Positions 1 to 8,212 of a DNA stretch of 22,720 nucleotides are shown one piece after another. Location: positions 1-22,720 of the forward strand of contig JBECLA010000033.1 in NCBI GenBank assembly GCA_040235565.1, in the 5' to 3' direction. Position numbers and translations under genes: made by a program. The number at the start of each line of letters is the position of its first letter. Position 1 is the stretch's first letter. This DNA is from JAHEIJ01 sp040235565. Its GTDB lineage: Bacteria; Pseudomonadota; Gammaproteobacteria; UBA6429; Thiohalophilaceae. A model generated the notes under the pieces. That model saw only the letters and a program-made list of their open reading frames with translations. It had not been told where the DNA came from and ran no database searches.

Positions 1-4
1 ATCC

Positions 5-367
5 ATGACTCTGCAACAGCTGCTGCATCGGATCCACACCACGCCCGCCAAGGTAGAATTCGACGAGGTCATGACCGTGATTGAGGAGAATTTTGTCTAT
101 ACCCCGTCTCGCTTTACCAACGGGCACGGTAATGATTGTATTATCAATGCCGCAGGTGAGAATGAAGGTTCCTGCAAAATTTTTGCCCTGGGTCAATTGC
201 TGCACCTGACGGAAGCACAAACCCTGGCATGCTTTGGCAAGTATTATCGCGAAGACGTGTTGTCAGATCCGAAGGGGACAAATCATGCCAACATTCGCAG
301 CTTTATACGGCATGGCCGGGCAGGGATCCATTTTGACACGCCGGCACTGGCGCCGAAACACGCCTGA
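5..367 (+). CDS. HopJ type III effector family protein
   Basis: The 120-residue product matches the HopJ family in length (about 110-120 residues) and in its conserved central block. That block runs from FTNG (about residues 37-40), through NAAGENEGSCKIF (48-60), to TLACFGKYYREDVL (73-86), followed by a G-containing NIRSFI segment. The family name comes from a Pseudomonas syringae type III effector, but homologues are widespread in free-living gammaproteobacteria without such a secretion system, so the biochemical role is unknown. There is no signal peptide or membrane segment, which suggests a cytoplasmic protein. Only four bases precede the ATG in the window, so the ribosome binding site cannot be judged. 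An unrecognised gene on the same strand follows 63 bases later. No secretion or chaperone gene lies nearby, so export is not supported here. Confidence 0.9.
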   Translation: MTLQQLLHRIHTTPAKVEFDEVMTVIEENFVYTPSRFTNGHGNDCIINAAGENEGSCKIFALGQLLHLTEAQTLACFGKYYREDVLSDPKGTNHANIRSFIRHGRAGIHFDTPALAPKHA

Positions 368-430
368 TCCGTCAGGCTCATATGATCCTGCGTATTCCCC
401 CCACCCCATATCCTCAATTATGCTTAGCGG

Positions 431-877
431 ATGGCAGACCAGTACACGATTCAACGTTATGCCGCCTACTTCAAGGGCTGGTGCCAGGCTTTTGGAGAGC
501 ATGAGGCCCATTTCACAGAAGACGAGTCAATTACCTGGTTATATGGCAATAACCAGATTGGCCTGATTCTACCCTCGGCGCTGAGCAAACAGCTGCAACG
601 TGAAGTGCTGAAAACAAAAAACCATAAACGCCCCCACCTTACCCTGAGCCGGGATTGTGTCTGCATCGGTGATTTTCATCATAACTTTTCCGACCCGCAC
701 GACCTGTCCGGCCTGGGCAAGCTGATTGAGAAACTGCATGTCGGCAAGGAAATACATCTTTTTTTAACTTATCACTTCATGTATCAGCGGGGCACCCGGA
801 TTATCACTTTTTCTACCGAACAACCCTGGCCCCTGATTTATAAAGCCATCGAACCACTGCAGATACAATTGGTGTAA
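431..877 (+). CDS. Unrecognised 148-residue soluble protein
   Basis: I do not recognise this family. The product is 148 residues, without a signal peptide or hydrophobic helix, and is rich in aromatic residues and histidine (for example FHHNF near residue 80 and YHFMYQRG near 115-122). The alternation of strands and short helices suggests a compact alpha/beta domain. It starts at the first ATG after an in-frame stop a few codons upstream. The preceding bases show no convincing Shine-Dalgarno, so either translation is weak or it is coupled to the HopJ-family gene ending 63 bases earlier. Base composition matches its neighbours and the long open frame supports a real gene. The overlapping frames in this stretch give no plausible alternative. 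Function unknown. Confidence 0.65.
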   Translation: MADQYTIQRYAAYFKGWCQAFGEHEAHFTEDESITWLYGNNQIGLILPSALSKQLQREVLKTKNHKRPHLTLSRDCVCIGDFHHNFSDPHDLSGLGKLIEKLHVGKEIHLFLTYHFMYQRGTRIITFSTEQPWPLIYKAIEPLQIQLV

Positions 878-997
878 TACGTAACTGACACCAACTTTCA
901 ATATAGCAGTAAAATATTCAACTTCTGGTTTAAAGCCCTGTGGTGCTCTATGATTCTGGATAGCCAAATGTCCCATAGCCAAACAGAGAGGAAAAAC

Positions 998-1351
998 ATG
1001 AAACCCATCCTTACTGTTGAATTCAGTGCCAAGACGGGTGGCAATGACTTTAAGGAAGAAAGCGTCCCCATTCACAGCCCGGAAGAACTTTTTGCTTTTG
1101 TCGCACCGGGAGGTGGTTGTGAAAGGATCCCGGACGAAGTGGATGAAATTCAGATAGTGTTTCTGGCACCGGCCCACCCGAATCGTAAAAGTCCCATCGC
1201 CGATGTGCATGCCACACTGGAAGTGGGGATGGTGTTTTTTACCGGACCGCTGGCGGAGATTTCGCAAACCATAGAGCAACTCATTGACAAGGCCGGACGG
1301 GGAGAACTTTCCGCTTCCTTTCTCAATGTCCTGGGTATAAAAACTGACTGA
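998..1351 (+). CDS. Unrecognised 117-residue acidic protein
   Basis: The start is placed at the ATG at 998 because a purine-rich AGAGAGG sits about six bases upstream. An in-frame ATG 48 bases earlier has no such site. The product is about 117 residues, acidic and soluble, with a glycine-containing turn VAPGGG near residues 36-41 and no membrane or export signal. I do not recognise the family. The 120-base gap before the gene probably carries its own promoter, because the AT-rich tract around 900-925 contains TATAGC- and TAAAAT-like hexamers, although no clear -35 partner is seen. It converges with the antiporter gene, with only 13 bases between the stop codons and no terminator visible there, so the 3' ends of the two transcripts probably overlap. 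Confidence 0.7.
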   Translation: MKPILTVEFSAKTGGNDFKEESVPIHSPEELFAFVAPGGGCERIPDEVDEIQIVFLAPAHPNRKSPIADVHATLEVGMVFFTGPLAEISQTIEQLIDKAGRGELSASFLNVLGIKTD

Positions 1352-1364
1352 CCGGTGAGAATAA

Positions 1365-2933
1365 CTACTCTGCCGCCGGTTCCTTGTCAGGGTAGAGATG
1401 TTCCCACACGTGCTCGGCAAAACCGACACCCACCTCGTCGTAAAAATTGTAGGCGGCATCGGCACCCGCGGTTTTGATTTTTTCCAGATCTTCGGGAAAC
1501 AACGTCGTGGCACTGACGAAACCCTGATAACCGCGTTGGCGTAACTGCCTTGCGGCAATGGTGTTGGCTTCAAGATCAGGCATCGCCAGCAAAATCGCCT
1601 CAATTCCGGTCAGGTCAAGATTGTGCCATAACCCCGGGTCTTCCGCGTCGGCATATAAAACCCGGCGCCCGGTTTTACGATGCGCTTCCACCTTGCCCAT
1701 GTCCGAATCAAGACCGATTACCCGGAGTTTACGTGAGCTGAGAAAATCGTAAGCCCCGGTACCGACGCGCCCCATTCCCATGATCATGATATGCGAATTA
1801 CCCAGATGTAGCGGCTCATCATCAGGATGGCGCCGTTCCGACTCAAAGGGCTGCAGACGGATTTCCAGACGCGAATATAATGCATGCGCATAACGGTTTA
1901 ACGGTGCCGCCAGGGCAAATGAAATGGCCACGGTAATGGCCAACAACACCATCATCTGGGGCTCCAGCCAACCGTTTTTCAGCCCCAGATTTGCCACGAT
2001 CAAGCCGAACTCACTGAAGGTCGCGAGACTGAGGCCGGTCAGAAAGGCGGTACGCGCACGCAACTTGAATAACAACAGAATAAAAAAGAACAGCATCGCC
2101 TTGAGCGGCAACAATAAACTGATCAACAACGCCCATCCCACGATTTCCAAAGTCAGGTGGCCGGACATGCCAATCTGCAGGAAAAAACCGACCAGAAATA
2201 CTTCCTTCAGACTCCACAGGGCATTGGACATTTCCGTGGCGCGCTTATGATCCGCCAGCAACACACCCAGTAACAACGCACCCAGCTCCGAACTTAATCC
2301 AAAGTGTTCGAAACTGGCGCCTCCGACCACCAGCGCCAGTACCAGGCCGTACAACACCAGTAATTCATCATGCCCGCTTAATTCCAGTAAACGATGGATC
2401 AAGGGCCGCAACAGGGGCAACAGCAATAAGGTCAGCGCCCAGACGGATGGGGTTTGCGCACCGGCGAGACTCAAAAAGGCCACGGCAACCAGATCCTGCA
2501 TAATCAGAATACCGATGGCGGTGCGGCCATGAAAAGCACGCAGCTCTTTTTTACTTTCCAGAATTTTCGCTGCCACTACGGTACTGGAAAAAGACAGGGC
2601 TGTAGCAAACATCAATGCCGATTCGAGTCTCATGCCGGCAACAAAGTACAACAGCAATCCCACGATGATACCGTTGATGGCCATATGTAACACCGAACCG
2701 GCCAGCACTTCGGCGCGCAGCAGGCTGGCGAGACGAAGCTTCAGACCAACACTGAACAGCAGCAACAACACACCGGCATGGGCAACATGACCGAGGATAG
2801 GTTCGGCTTTGACACCGAAGGCACTTAAACCAAAGCCTGCGGCCAGATAACCGACCAGAGGCGGCAATCCTGCATGCCGCGCAATCAGACCCAGTAAAAA
2901 GGCCAGGACGATCCAGAGTGTGACGGAAACCAT
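1365..2933 (-). CDS. CPA2-family cation:proton antiporter with TrkA-N (NAD-binding) domain
   Basis: The 522-residue protein has an N-terminal membrane half of about a dozen hydrophobic helices (residues 1 to about 350). It carries family signatures such as PPLVGYLAAGF near residue 24 and LSFSSTVVAAKIL near 114. A cytoplasmic Rossmann domain follows, with the nucleotide motif GMGRVG at about residues 385-390 and an acidic LDSD strand end. This is the architecture of the Kef/YbaL branch of monovalent cation:proton antiporter-2 proteins, which exchange K+ or Na+ for H+ across the inner membrane. The NAD- or nucleotide-binding domain gates them. No separate KefF/KefG-type quinone-reductase subunit is present. 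It is the only gene of its unit. A candidate promoter (-10 TATAAT) lies about 67 bases upstream. Kef-type or YbaL-type cannot be decided from sequence alone. Confidence 0.92.
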   Translation of the reverse strand: MVSVTLWIVLAFLLGLIARHAGLPPLVGYLAAGFGLSAFGVKAEPILGHVAHAGVLLLLFSVGLKLRLASLLRAEVLAGSVLHMAINGIIVGLLLYFVAGMRLESALMFATALSFSSTVVAAKILESKKELRAFHGRTAIGILIMQDLVAVAFLSLAGAQTPSVWALTLLLLPLLRPLIHRLLELSGHDELLVLYGLVLALVVGGASFEHFGLSSELGALLLGVLLADHKRATEMSNALWSLKEVFLVGFFLQIGMSGHLTLEIVGWALLISLLLPLKAMLFFFILLLFKLRARTAFLTGLSLATFSEFGLIVANLGLKNGWLEPQMMVLLAITVAISFALAAPLNRYAHALYSRLEIRLQPFESERRHPDDEPLHLGNSHIMIMGMGRVGTGAYDFLSSRKLRVIGLDSDMGKVEAHRKTGRRVLYADAEDPGLWHNLDLTGIEAILLAMPDLEANTIAARQLRQRGYQGFVSATTLFPEDLEKIKTAGADAAYNFYDEVGVGFAEHVWEHLYPDKEPAAE

Positions 2934-3237
2934 TTACGTTTGATTTTTTATATAAACCTTATTGTATGAGCAGGTACCTGACAGATAAGGTACAGCGCCA
3001 TTATATTCAGGATTGTGAAACAAAGGTAACCGTTAACAGGACTGATCTCTTCAGCCGTTTTGTCTGTGTTTTTTTGTCGCTGCATCAAATCAGTGCATTG
3101 CACAACATGGCACCGGCGTTCAAGATAGATTGCATCGGATAAGTTATCTGTTTCAGGATGGCCGCGCGGACGGAATCAGCAGGGGCTATCGATTTGCCGC
3201 CCAGTAAAGTCAACAGTGCCTTATTATAAATATGTGT
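2934..3237. other. Gene-free stretch upstream of the antiporter gene
   Basis: These 304 bases hold no convincing gene. They contain the likely minus-strand promoter of the antiporter near its left end and an AT-rich leader. A 58-codon plus-strand open frame (2966-3142) has no ribosome binding site. On the minus strand, about 47 codons stay open in frame directly after the stop of the 3238-3936 gene but contain no upstream ATG. I see no tRNA, repeat or clear intrinsic terminator. Confidence 0.5.
3000..3029 (-). promoter_or_regulatory. Candidate sigma-70 promoter of the antiporter gene
   Basis: On the minus strand a perfect -10 hexamer TATAAT (3000-3005) follows a weak -35 TTACCT (3024-3029), with an 18-base spacer. 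Transcription would begin near 2993 and leave a leader of about 60 bases before the ATG at 2933. The -10 is convincing and the -35 is poor (three of six matches). Confidence 0.4.
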
Positions 3238-3936
3238 TTATTCTTTCAGCTGAATGCGCAGCCGGCCTTGCCGGACTTCAATCGCTTCCACGCCCTCGGC
3301 AAACCCCTGCCAAAAACCCGGCTCGGTACCGAACTCTGTGACCAGATCGATGTTTTTCATCCCGCCCAGCCAGGCATTGGGCAAGGGCACACCCCAGATG
3401 CTTACGCCCTTTAACACGACTACCGGTTTTCCTTCCGCATAGCGAACTTCTATCCCTGCCGTCAGCTTGAGTGTTTTACCGCCCAGGATTGGTGCCTCAG
3501 GATCCAGCGGCACCAGTAGTTTGGCACTGGCCAGATTATCGGATAAATCAATGGCCAGGCGCGAAGCCAGATCGGTATTGGTGGCAATCAAAGCGTTGAG
3601 TTCTTTTTCGCTCAGACTGATTTCACGACTGGCGCCGGCTTCACTGTAAGGCTCGGGTTGCAGGGGAGTTGCCGGCGGGATTGATCGGGGTGCGGGCTTG
3701 ACTGCCGCACCGCCTGGCAGGGTTTCGAGACGTTGAAGTTTTTCATCCAGCAGGCGCTGTTCCCTGGCGTTCAGACTGACGGGGGTGAATGAATCAGGAA
3801 ACAGGGTGTGATAGCCGATCCAGAGGGTAACGCCCAGGGTCAGCAAAATCGCCAGCAACACAAATGTTGCCACCTGCCAGCCACTGAAATGCCGTGGCCG
3901 GCGTGGCCCGGAAGCAGAAGACGGAGCAGGTTTCAT
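3238..3936 (-). CDS. Membrane-anchored envelope protein of unknown function
   Basis: The start is set at the ATG at 3936. A TTG directly before it is also open but less likely. The product is 232 residues: a short basic N-terminus, one transmembrane helix (about residues 20-42), a proline/alanine-rich linker (about 78-100), and a C-terminal domain. That domain begins with LSEKELNALI and contains the blocks LAIDLSDNLASAKLLVPLD, SIWGVPLPNAWLGG and a final GRLRIQLKE. The topology is that of a single-pass inner membrane protein with its domain in the periplasm. The beta-rich C-terminal part recalls lipid- or ligand-binding envelope domains, but I cannot name the family with certainty. Related proteins are sometimes given unreliable enzyme names in databases. 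It lies 40 bases after the AsmA-like gene on the same strand, so the two are probably co-transcribed and act together in the envelope. Confidence 0.75.
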   Translation of the reverse strand: MKPAPSSASGPRRPRHFSGWQVATFVLLAILLTLGVTLWIGYHTLFPDSFTPVSLNAREQRLLDEKLQRLETLPGGAAVKPAPRSIPPATPLQPEPYSEAGASREISLSEKELNALIATNTDLASRLAIDLSDNLASAKLLVPLDPEAPILGGKTLKLTAGIEVRYAEGKPVVVLKGVSIWGVPLPNAWLGGMKNIDLVTEFGTEPGFWQGFAEGVEAIEVRQGRLRIQLKE

Positions 3937-3976
3937 CAATTACGCGCCTGGCGGATACTCGAAGTCATATCGGTAC

Positions 3977-4792
3977 TTACTGGCCCAGCAACTTTTTCAG
4001 CTTGTCTTCGGCTTGTTGTTTCTCTTGATCGACCCGCTCATCTGCGCGGCTTTTTAATTTGGCCTTTTCTTCGTCAAGACGCTGACTGGCTGCCTCCTTC
4101 AACTGTTGCTCAATGTCCAGTTTACTCACCGCGGAGCGGGTGCGTTCCACCACCACGTTTAACACCTGTCTGGCAATTTCCGCTGGCGTACTCCCGCCTT
4201 TACCACCCAGGTTGGTTAGTTCAATCCGCGGCAAACGGGTCGATAATTTTTTGCCCTCCAGCGGCATAACCGTCGCTTCTACCGTGCCATCTTCAATCAA
4301 CAGGTGACGGATAATCAGTTTGGTTTGTGACCCGGCTGGCGGTTCCTCGGTTTGGTTGCCAGCTGGTTTTGCCGCTACGCTACGGTTGATATTGTTTTTC
4401 AGGACATTGAAGTTGGCCTGACGTTCATTGTTGATTTCAAAAAACATCTGCGGCGCCGCAATGGTTACGGCGTCGATGACGATCGGATCCTGGGTAATGG
4501 TATTAATATCGATCCGGGTTTCGATCCCGCCCAGGGTAAAGGCATGCGGCGCAGCAAAACCAACGGGATTGGCGACACTGATACCGGCGATGCTGCCCTT
4601 GCCTTGTGCCAGGCCATCCCGGATTTTCACTTCCTGCACCTGCACACTGGTTTGTGTCACCTGCGAGCCATATTTTTCAATCGCCGCTTCGACAAGGCTG
4701 TCCAGTGAAGTCCACACATAGTAAAGCGCTGCGGCCAGCACAATAATGATGACCAGAACACCACTCAGCAGTACCTTGCTTCCCGTTTTCAT
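3977..4792 (-). CDS. AsmA/DUF748-like single-pass envelope protein
   Basis: The start is the ATG at 4792 because a perfect GGAGG ends five bases before it. The upstream in-frame GTG at 4798 overlaps that site. The 271-residue protein has an N-terminal transmembrane helix (about residues 8-28) followed by a beta-rich region resembling the N-terminal repeat of AsmA/DUF748 proteins. Typical features are a VEAAIEKYGSQVTQT-like opening, GSIAGISVANPVGF, and a later LLIEDGTV strand. The last 60 residues are highly charged (K, E, Q, D) with heptad spacing and should form a coiled coil. AsmA-like proteins act in the periplasm, anchored to the inner membrane, in outer-membrane lipid homeostasis; a family this short may be a regulatory or partner protein. 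The downstream gene 40 bases away is another anchored envelope protein, and a YihY-type membrane protein is divergent. Confidence 0.75.
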   Translation of the reverse strand: MKTGSKVLLSGVLVIIIVLAAALYYVWTSLDSLVEAAIEKYGSQVTQTSVQVQEVKIRDGLAQGKGSIAGISVANPVGFAAPHAFTLGGIETRIDINTITQDPIVIDAVTIAAPQMFFEINNERQANFNVLKNNINRSVAAKPAGNQTEEPPAGSQTKLIIRHLLIEDGTVEATVMPLEGKKLSTRLPRIELTNLGGKGGSTPAEIARQVLNVVVERTRSAVSKLDIEQQLKEAASQRLDEEKAKLKSRADERVDQEKQQAEDKLKKLLGQ

Positions 4793-4934
4793 ACTCACCT
4801 CCAGGCCACGCTACACCACCGTTTAATAGTGAATCTGATTATAGTACTTCGCTCTCTGCTTGATAACCGCGCCTCGTATCCTGCATGCCGTGCAACGCTG
4901 GCATTCAGAAGGGGACTGGATTATTGTCAGCAGT

Positions 4935-5828
4935 ATGCAAATCACTTCCGCCCGCGCCCGCTTTGTGCTGGATCACCCCTGGCAGTTTATCAAACAGGTG
5001 ACGAACGGCTTTCGTGCCAACCAGGGTTTTTTGCTCGCCGGCGCGGTCGCCTATTACACCCTGTTATCGATAGTCCCGATGTTTGCACTCATTCTGGTGG
5101 TGTTGTCCCAGATCCAGGAAGCCGAAGAACTGGTGCATACCTTGCGTACCTATCTGATGCTGGTGATACCGAACCAGGCCGAGATCCTGAGCCATCAAAT
5201 CAGTTTGTTCCTGCAAAACTGGAAAGTGATCGGGGTGGTCGGTTTTCTGGTGCTGCTGTTTTTCAGCTCCTTTGCCTTTACCGTGCTGGAAAACGCCATG
5301 TCAGTTATTTTCTTTCATCGTGTCGCTATCAGGCGCCGCCACTTTTTAATCTCTGCTATCATTCCCTACTGCTATATCCTGTTTACCGCAGCGGGACTTC
5401 TGCTTGTCAGCGCCGTCAGTGGCAGTCTGCATTCCCTGCACAGCCGTTCGTTCATGGTGATGGGCCAGGTCTGGTCACTCAGTACGGTCGAAACCCTGCT
5501 GGTGTATCTCCTGGGCATGATCGGCGAGGTGCTGCTGTTGACTTCGCTCTATCTGGTCATGCCGGTCGGTCGTCTTGCCTTGCGGCATGCCTTGATCGGT
5601 GGCATCACCGCCGCCCTGTTGTGGGAGATTACCCGTCACGTTCTGGTGTGGTATTTTTCCACCCTGTCGTTGGTCAATGTTGTGTACGGGACCTTTGCCA
5701 CCGCGATTATCATTCTCCTCAGCCTGGAGGCCGCGGCAATTATTCTGCTGCTGGGCGCACAGGTCATCGCTGAATATGAACGCATCGGCAGCAGCAGTTC
5801 AACGACCCACGGTCTGCAAACAGAATAA
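4935..5828 (+). CDS. YihY/BrkB-family (UPF0761) inner membrane protein
   Basis: From the ATG at 4935 the product has 297 residues, the usual size of the family. It shows the family opening of a short helix, then FRANQGFLLAGAVAYYTLLS with its conserved AYYTLLS segment (about residues 36-50). Five further hydrophobic helices follow, including FAFTVLENAMSVIFF and the late VYGTFATAIIILLSLE block. Longer in-frame starts (GTG 4890, TTG 4860) add residues not typical of the family. No good ribosome binding site is seen at any of them, so the start is uncertain. The family was once called ribonuclease BN by mistake, and its actual role is unknown; recent work places related proteins in transport of lipids between the membranes. 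The divergent AsmA-like gene (142 bases apart) fits that idea by inference only. Confidence 0.88.
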   Translation: MQITSARARFVLDHPWQFIKQVTNGFRANQGFLLAGAVAYYTLLSIVPMFALILVVLSQIQEAEELVHTLRTYLMLVIPNQAEILSHQISLFLQNWKVIGVVGFLVLLFFSSFAFTVLENAMSVIFFHRVAIRRRHFLISAIIPYCYILFTAAGLLLVSAVSGSLHSLHSRSFMVMGQVWSLSTVETLLVYLLGMIGEVLLLTSLYLVMPVGRLALRHALIGGITAALLWEITRHVLVWYFSTLSLVNVVYGTFATAIIILLSLEAAAIILLLGAQVIAEYERIGSSSSTTHGLQTE

Positions 5829-5845
5829 CCCGTCGGGGTTTATTC
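5823..5845. terminator. Inverted repeat at the convergent yihY-like / aldo-keto reductase ends
   Basis: GAATAACCC and GGGTTTATTC form an inverted repeat with one bulged base around a four-base loop. It overlaps the stop codon of the membrane-protein gene and lies 8 bases from the end of the reductase gene. The TTTATT following the stem on the plus strand gives a weak intrinsic terminator. It may act in both directions. Confidence 0.45.
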
Positions 5846-5853
5846 CGCTCCGC

Positions 5854-6792
5854 TTACGCCAGTGAATCGAGATACGCAATCATGCGTTGGCGCATCGCCG
5901 CATCCGGCAGACGCCCGAAACCGGCCGCCATGTTATCCCGCATATGATGCGGTTTGGAGGTGGCGGGTATGGCACAGGTTACATCCGGATGGGAAACGAC
6001 AAACTTCAGAAAGAACTGGCCCCAGCTGTTGATATCAACTTCACTGGCCCAGGCCGGCAAGGGCTTGCCCTTGACCAGGCGAAACAACTCGCCGCGGGCA
6101 AACGGTCGATTGATCAGCGTCGCAATGCCGCGCTCGCGGGCGATCGGTAACAAACGCTGTTCCACCGTTCGGTTCATGATGTTATAACTGAACTGCACGA
6201 AATCAAACGGCTCGTTGTCCAGGATCACTTCCAGTTCATCATGAAACCGGCCGTGCGAGGTCGTAATGCCGACATATCGCACCTTGCCTTCCGCCTTCCA
6301 GGCCCTGAGCGTTTCCAGGTGCACTTCCCAGTCGCGCAAATTATGAATCTGCATCAGATCAAACACCTTGACGCCCATCCGCTCACTGGAGCGCCGCATC
6401 TGGGTAATCCCTGCTTCCTTGCCCCAGGTCCAGACCTTGGTCGCGGCAAACAGGGCCTGTTTGTTGTCAGTCTGCCGCAATAAATCGCCCGTCACCTGCT
6501 CCGCGGTACCATACATCGGCGAGGAGTCGATCACCGCCCCGCCGTGATCAAAAAACAACTGCAGCACTTCTGCCAGTTGCGCCCGCAAGGCCGGATCATT
6601 ACCGGCATCAAACGTCCGCGAGGTTCCCATCCCGATCACCGGGATCTGTTCACCCGTTTTGGGGATCGCCTTCTTGATCGGTGATGACTCACGCGCAGAC
6701 AACCATGCAGGCCAACTGAAAGCCGCGGCGGAAAAGCCAACCGCCTGTTTGAGGAAACGACGTCGACCAGATTTTCTTCCGGGTTTGTTCAT
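5854..6792 (-). CDS. Tat-exported aldo/keto reductase
   Basis: The 312-residue protein begins with a twin-arginine signal (GRRRFLKQ near residues 8-15), a hydrophobic stretch and a WLSARE cleavage region, so it should be exported folded to the periplasm. The mature part is an aldo/keto reductase barrel. The catalytic tetrad is visible: Asp in AVIDSSPMYG, Tyr in the same block, Lys in AATKVW and His in MQIHN. A late SWGQFFLKFVVSHPDVTCAIPATSKP segment resembles the family's cofactor-binding end. The ATG has AGGAGG five bases upstream. The transporter gene ends 17 bases before the start, so the two form an operon. Exported aldo/keto reductases of this type exist in proteobacteria, but their substrates are mostly unknown. 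How NADPH would be supplied outside the cytoplasm is a real question for this class. Confidence 0.9.
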   Translation of the reverse strand: MNKPGRKSGRRRFLKQAVGFSAAAFSWPAWLSARESSPIKKAIPKTGEQIPVIGMGTSRTFDAGNDPALRAQLAEVLQLFFDHGGAVIDSSPMYGTAEQVTGDLLRQTDNKQALFAATKVWTWGKEAGITQMRRSSERMGVKVFDLMQIHNLRDWEVHLETLRAWKAEGKVRYVGITTSHGRFHDELEVILDNEPFDFVQFSYNIMNRTVEQRLLPIARERGIATLINRPFARGELFRLVKGKPLPAWASEVDINSWGQFFLKFVVSHPDVTCAIPATSKPHHMRDNMAAGFGRLPDAAMRQRMIAYLDSLA

Positions 6793-6809
6793 CCTGACCT
6801 CCTTATTTC

Positions 6810-8138
6810 TTACACTTGTTTTGTAACTTCGACGGCAGTTGCAATCCGGGTTTGTTGTTGACCCAGGCGATAGGCCACCACGGCCCAGATCGCTGCCAGT
6901 GGCGCGGCAATCATGGCCAACTGTGACAAACTCAGGCCCAGACTTCGCAAGCCCGCATAAACCCAGCCGGCCACGGCGTCACCACCGCGATACACCACAG
7001 TGTCATTAAAATTTTTCGCCTTGTATTTCGATTCCCTGTCCAGTACCACATACAACATTTCGCGCGCCGGGCGCATAATGGCATAGTTGCCGGCGCGCCG
7101 GATCACCTGCACAACAACCAGGACCATCAGTACCGGGGCAAACGACAAGGCGACAAACCCGACACACAAAATGATTGGCACCAGGGTCAAGGTCCAGGCC
7201 AGGCCCAACAGTTTTATCAGGCGACTGGTCAGAAAAACCTGAAACACAATCGTAAGACCATTGACCGCGAGATCGATGAAAGCAAACATCGTGGTACGTT
7301 CCGCACTGCTTGCAAAGCTGTCGCGCACAATTTGGGCCTGCTGGAAATACAGAAAGGTGGACAGGGTAGTAAACAGTAACATCAAAATCGCAATGCCGAG
7401 TAAATAAGGGGACTGCAACACCAGGCGGATCCCCGCCAGAACGCTCCCGCCCAGCGGCTGGTTTACAGCCTGACTGTTTAATGTGTGTTGTGGATTTTGC
7501 TGCTGTGATAGCTCGCTTGTCCGAATCAGGCGCTGGATTGCAAACACGGCCCAACCGAGAAATGCCGCGGATAGCAATAACAGATTAATCGGACCCAGCG
7601 GCTGGGCCAGCGCCGTCGTCAATGCCGGGCCGGTCAAGGCACCCGCCGTCCCGCCAGCGGCAATGAATCCGAACAGGCGTTTCGCCTGGGTGTCACTGTA
7701 TAAATCGGTCATGAAGCTCCAGAACACCGACACCACGAACAGATTAAAAACACTGGTCCAGATAAAAAAGGTCCGCGCAATCGTCACGTGCGCAAGATCG
7801 GTTTGAAACAACAGATAAAAGCCAACCAGGTTAAGTATAAAGAACAAATAAATCACCGGCAGAAACTGACTGCGTCGAAACCGTGAAGTCAGCCAGCCAA
7901 ACACCGGAACGGCCGCCAGCATGATGAGAAAGGTGCCGGTAAACAACCATTGCAGATTTTCTACCCCGCCGGCCACGCCCATCTCATCCCGCAAGGGACG
8001 AATGATGTAATAACTGCACAACAGGGCGAAGAAATAACTGAACGACCAGAACAAGGCCCAGCCTTCACCCGGCTCAATCCTGACCCAGCGCTCAAGGCGG
8101 CGCACAAAGACCTTGTAGAAATATGACTTTTCAAACAT
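6810..8138 (-). CDS. MFS-fold transporter resembling NTP/NDP-exchange carriers
   Basis: The 442-residue protein has about twelve hydrophobic helices and no signal peptide. It opens with a basic amphipathic stretch and the block EPGEGWALFWSFSYFFALLCSYYIIRPLRDE (about residues 22-52). Its PLRD element resembles the conserved first-helix region of ATP/ADP translocase-like (Npt) carriers. Free-living gammaproteobacteria often carry a distant homologue given that name, and its substrate is not established. Transport of nucleotides is therefore a family-based guess. Other visible elements are FFIWTSVFNLFVVSVFWSFMTDLY and the glycine-rich LFGFIAAGGTAGALTGP in mid-protein. The start ATG at 8138 lacks a strong ribosome binding site. 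The Tat-exported reductase gene follows after 17 bases, suggesting a shared transcript. Confidence 0.8.
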   Translation of the reverse strand: MFEKSYFYKVFVRRLERWVRIEPGEGWALFWSFSYFFALLCSYYIIRPLRDEMGVAGGVENLQWLFTGTFLIMLAAVPVFGWLTSRFRRSQFLPVIYLFFILNLVGFYLLFQTDLAHVTIARTFFIWTSVFNLFVVSVFWSFMTDLYSDTQAKRLFGFIAAGGTAGALTGPALTTALAQPLGPINLLLLSAAFLGWAVFAIQRLIRTSELSQQQNPQHTLNSQAVNQPLGGSVLAGIRLVLQSPYLLGIAILMLLFTTLSTFLYFQQAQIVRDSFASSAERTTMFAFIDLAVNGLTIVFQVFLTSRLIKLLGLAWTLTLVPIILCVGFVALSFAPVLMVLVVVQVIRRAGNYAIMRPAREMLYVVLDRESKYKAKNFNDTVVYRGGDAVAGWVYAGLRSLGLSLSQLAMIAAPLAAIWAVVAYRLGQQQTRIATAVEVTKQV

Positions 8139-8212
8139 GTAGTTTTTACCCCGGCCAGGTCAGGCAAGTATAGCCAGCTTCTTATTCCCGAAATATCAAC
8201 AATGTCAGTGTG

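Noticed and set aside
2966..3142. 58-codon plus-strand open frame upstream of the antiporter gene.
   Set aside because: It has no Shine-Dalgarno and atypical composition, and it overlaps the likely antiporter promoter.
3098..3237. About 47 open minus-strand codons in frame directly after the stop of the 3238-3936 gene.
   Set aside because: No ATG or GTG with a ribosome site precedes them; readthrough or a lost C-terminus is possible but unsupported.
4829..5773. Long open frame overlapping the YihY-family gene in another frame.
   Set aside because: It is a shadow of the real gene. The protein has no hydrophobic pattern or family motif, while the other frame shows conserved YihY blocks.
7006..7554. 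182-codon minus-strand open frame inside the transporter gene.
   Set aside because: It is an out-of-frame shadow with biased Cys/Arg/Pro content; the transporter frame has twelve clear helices.
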